Below are positions 5,967 through 7,416 of a DNA stretch of 7,416 bases, piece by piece (position 1 is the first letter of the stretch; each line of letters begins with the position of its first letter). The notes below the pieces were generated by a model. That model was not told where the DNA came from. It made no database searches and saw only the letters and a program-made list of their open reading frames with translations. Where the stretch lies: contig CAKSJC010000076.1 of the NCBI GenBank assembly GCA_934462885.1, positions 1-7,416 on the forward strand, written 5' to 3'. A program made the translations under genes and the position numbers. This DNA comes from an uncultured Eubacteriales bacterium (GTDB lineage Bacteria; Bacillota; Clostridia; Oscillospirales; CAG-272).

Positions 5967-7416
5967 ATGACATCAAAAAAATGGCTGTGTATGTTTTTCT
6001 GCACGCTTCTTGCTCTTTTTTTGCTTCTTCCGATTTTTAATTTTATTACAGACCCTTTCGGAGTTTTCGGAGACATTTTTTTTAACTGGTATTCATACGA
6101 TCAAACCAACAATCCTCGGACTGCAAAAATAACATATCTCGACAAATACCATGAAAATTACGATTCGTACATCATCGGCTGTTCGTCAACCAGCTCTTTT
6201 CCGGTAGAGACTCTGAACAAATACTACAACGCTGATTTTTACAATCTTATTATGTACGGCGCGGATATGCTTGACGTTGAGCAGATGACAAAGTACATCA
6301 TAGAAAATTACACCGTAAAAAATCTGGTGCTGAATGTTTATATCGACAACGGCGCCGTATACGATGAAGAAAGCAATCCTTACACACATTCAATGCTGCC
6401 GAAACTTGACGGAAGCTCGCCGATCGAGTTTTACACCCGTTTCCTGTTTGCGACTCCCGAATACGGAATAGCGAAAATAAAAAACAAATTAAATGATACA
6501 TGGCTTCCGCAGTCTTTTGACGTTTTCAACGAAGAAACCGGAGCTTATGACAAGAAAAAACGAGACGCTGAGCCGATACTCGACATGAACGAATACCTTG
6601 AGGCGTATCCCGTTTTTTCAAACTATCCTACCGGGAAAAGGACGCTTCCCGAAACCGAACGCTGCATGGAAAGCGTTTCACGCATTGTGTCTATGTGCGA
6701 TTCGGCAGGCGTGAATCTTACGGTGGTGACTGCTCCCGTATATGCGGACTACCTCTCATGTTTTTCAGCCGACGACATATGTGATTTTTACTCTTCTCTC
6801 GCAAAAGTCGTCGATTTTTGGGATTTCTCATATTCCTCCGTAAGCTTTGAACCAAGGTATTTTTACGATTCAACGCATTTCAGAAACTGCGTCGGAGATA
6901 TGGCGCTTGCATATATCTTTGACGACAGGGACGTATACATTCCCTCGGATTTCGGTTACCACGTAAACTCGGACAACGCCGACGAATATTTTGCTTCTTA
7001 TTTAGATAAAAGCGCGGCAAGCCCCTCTGATAACGAGTGCCGCGTGCCTGTTCTGATGTATCATCATATCTCCGAAACCGAAACGGGAGACGCTATCGTA
7101 TCCCCGAAAAGCTTTGAAAACCAAATAAAAGCTCTGGCGGATGCCGGATACGAAACAGTAAGCTTAGACGAGCTTTACGCATATGTCAAAAACGGCTCTT
7201 CTCTTCCCGAAAAGCCTCTCGTCATCACGTTTGACGACGGTTACATGAGCAATTACGACTACGCTTATCCGATTCTGAAAAAGTACGGTATGTGCGGAAC
7301 GATATTTGCAGTAGGTTCCTCGTTCGCTAAAGACACCTACAAGGATACAGGCGAAAAAATATATCCGCATTTCGGATATGAAGAAGCCCGCGAGATGATT
7401 GAGAGCGGCGCCATAG
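5967..7416 (+). CDS. Membrane-anchored DltD-like SGNH domain fused to CE4 polysaccharide deacetylase; 3' end outside window
   Basis: This frame stays open for 483 codons to the window edge. Residues 6-27 form one N-terminal membrane segment (signal anchor), followed by NFITDPFGVFGD. Residues ~60-340 look like an SGNH/DltD-like acyltransferase: IIGCSSTSS (69-77) supplies the GxS nucleophile block (Ser73 likely), and YDSTHF (300-305) supplies the Asp301-x-x-His304 pair. A linker (~340-358) leads to a CE4/NodB deacetylase: VPVLMYHH (360-367), then VITFDDGYMSNY (419-430) with catalytic-base Asp423 and metal-ligand Asp424. The HxxxH metal motif should fall just past the edge. The enzyme should act outside the membrane, placing acyl groups received from the MBOAT system and removing acetyl groups from a glycan. 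It follows the operon after 617 bp, so co-transcription is likely but unproven. Domain calls are good; the SGNH reaction is inferred. Confidence 0.87.
   Translation, partial: MTSKKWLCMFFCTLLALFLLLPIFNFITDPFGVFGDIFFNWYSYDQTNNPRTAKITYLDKYHENYDSYIIGCSSTSSFPVETLNKYYNADFYNLIMYGADMLDVEQMTKYIIENYTVKNLVLNVYIDNGAVYDEESNPYTHSMLPKLDGSSPIEFYTRFLFATPEYGIAKIKNKLNDTWLPQSFDVFNEETGAYDKKKRDAEPILDMNEYLEAYPVFSNYPTGKRTLPETERCMESVSRIVSMCDSAGVNLTVVTAPVYADYLSCFSADDICDFYSSLAKVVDFWDFSYSSVSFEPRYFYDSTHFRNCVGDMALAYIFDDRDVYIPSDFGYHVNSDNADEYFASYLDKSAASPSDNECRVPVLMYHHISETETGDAIVSPKSFENQIKALADAGYETVSLDELYAYVKNGSSLPEKPLVITFDDGYMSNYDYAYPILKKYGMCGTIFAVGSSFAKDTYKDTGEKIYPHFGYEEAREMIESGAI

Noticed and set aside
5780..6040. 86-codon + strand frame starting at TTG before the SGNH-deacetylase gene
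   Set aside because: It has no ribosome-binding site, resembles no family, and overlaps the well-supported gene at 5967 in another frame.

Overview
The window suggests a gut-type Clostridia genome (Oscillospirales/Ruminococcaceae-like): moderate GC, Firmicutes-style GGAGG ribosome-binding sites, a clostridial Y-family polymerase paired with a YolD protein, and a dlt-type cell-envelope operon. This placement rests on protein flavour only. All real genes read on the + strand.

Layout. (1) 1-976: the 3' part of a Y-family translesion polymerase gene, overlapped by a small YolD-like gene. (2) 977-1189: an intergenic region with a near-consensus vegetative promoter (extended -10) set between two dyads. 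(3) 1190-5349: a tight four-gene operon: DltA-like amino-acid adenylating ligase, two-lobed GNAT-like protein, DltC-like carrier protein, DltB-like MBOAT acyltransferase. (4) 5348-5770: a tandem array with an exact 94-bp period. It is made of alternating 47-bp modules (A-B-A-B-A-B-A-B-A, 9 x 47 = 423 bp) and starts inside the MBOAT stop codon. (5) 5771-5966: a spacer with a 12-bp perfect inverted repeat. (6) 5967-end: a large membrane-anchored gene, open at the window edge, joining a DltD-like SGNH domain to a CE4 (NodB-type) polysaccharide deacetylase domain.

How the genes fit together. The ligase would adenylate an amino acid and load it on the carrier's phosphopantetheine. The MBOAT would pass it across the membrane, and the SGNH domain would place it on an extracellular polymer. 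No dltX gene is present, but the MBOAT itself ends in FIYKQY. That tail resembles, from memory, the C-terminal FIYxxF motif of DltX, whose Tyr has been proposed as the acyl relay between DltB and DltD. The deacetylase fused to the SGNH domain suggests the same polymer is both deacetylated and acylated. The GNAT-like protein is an extra component absent from the classical dltXABCD set. The ligase lacks the Cys linked to D-Ala selectivity in DltA, so the transferred group may not be D-alanine. The polymer and the amino acid cannot be determined from this sequence.
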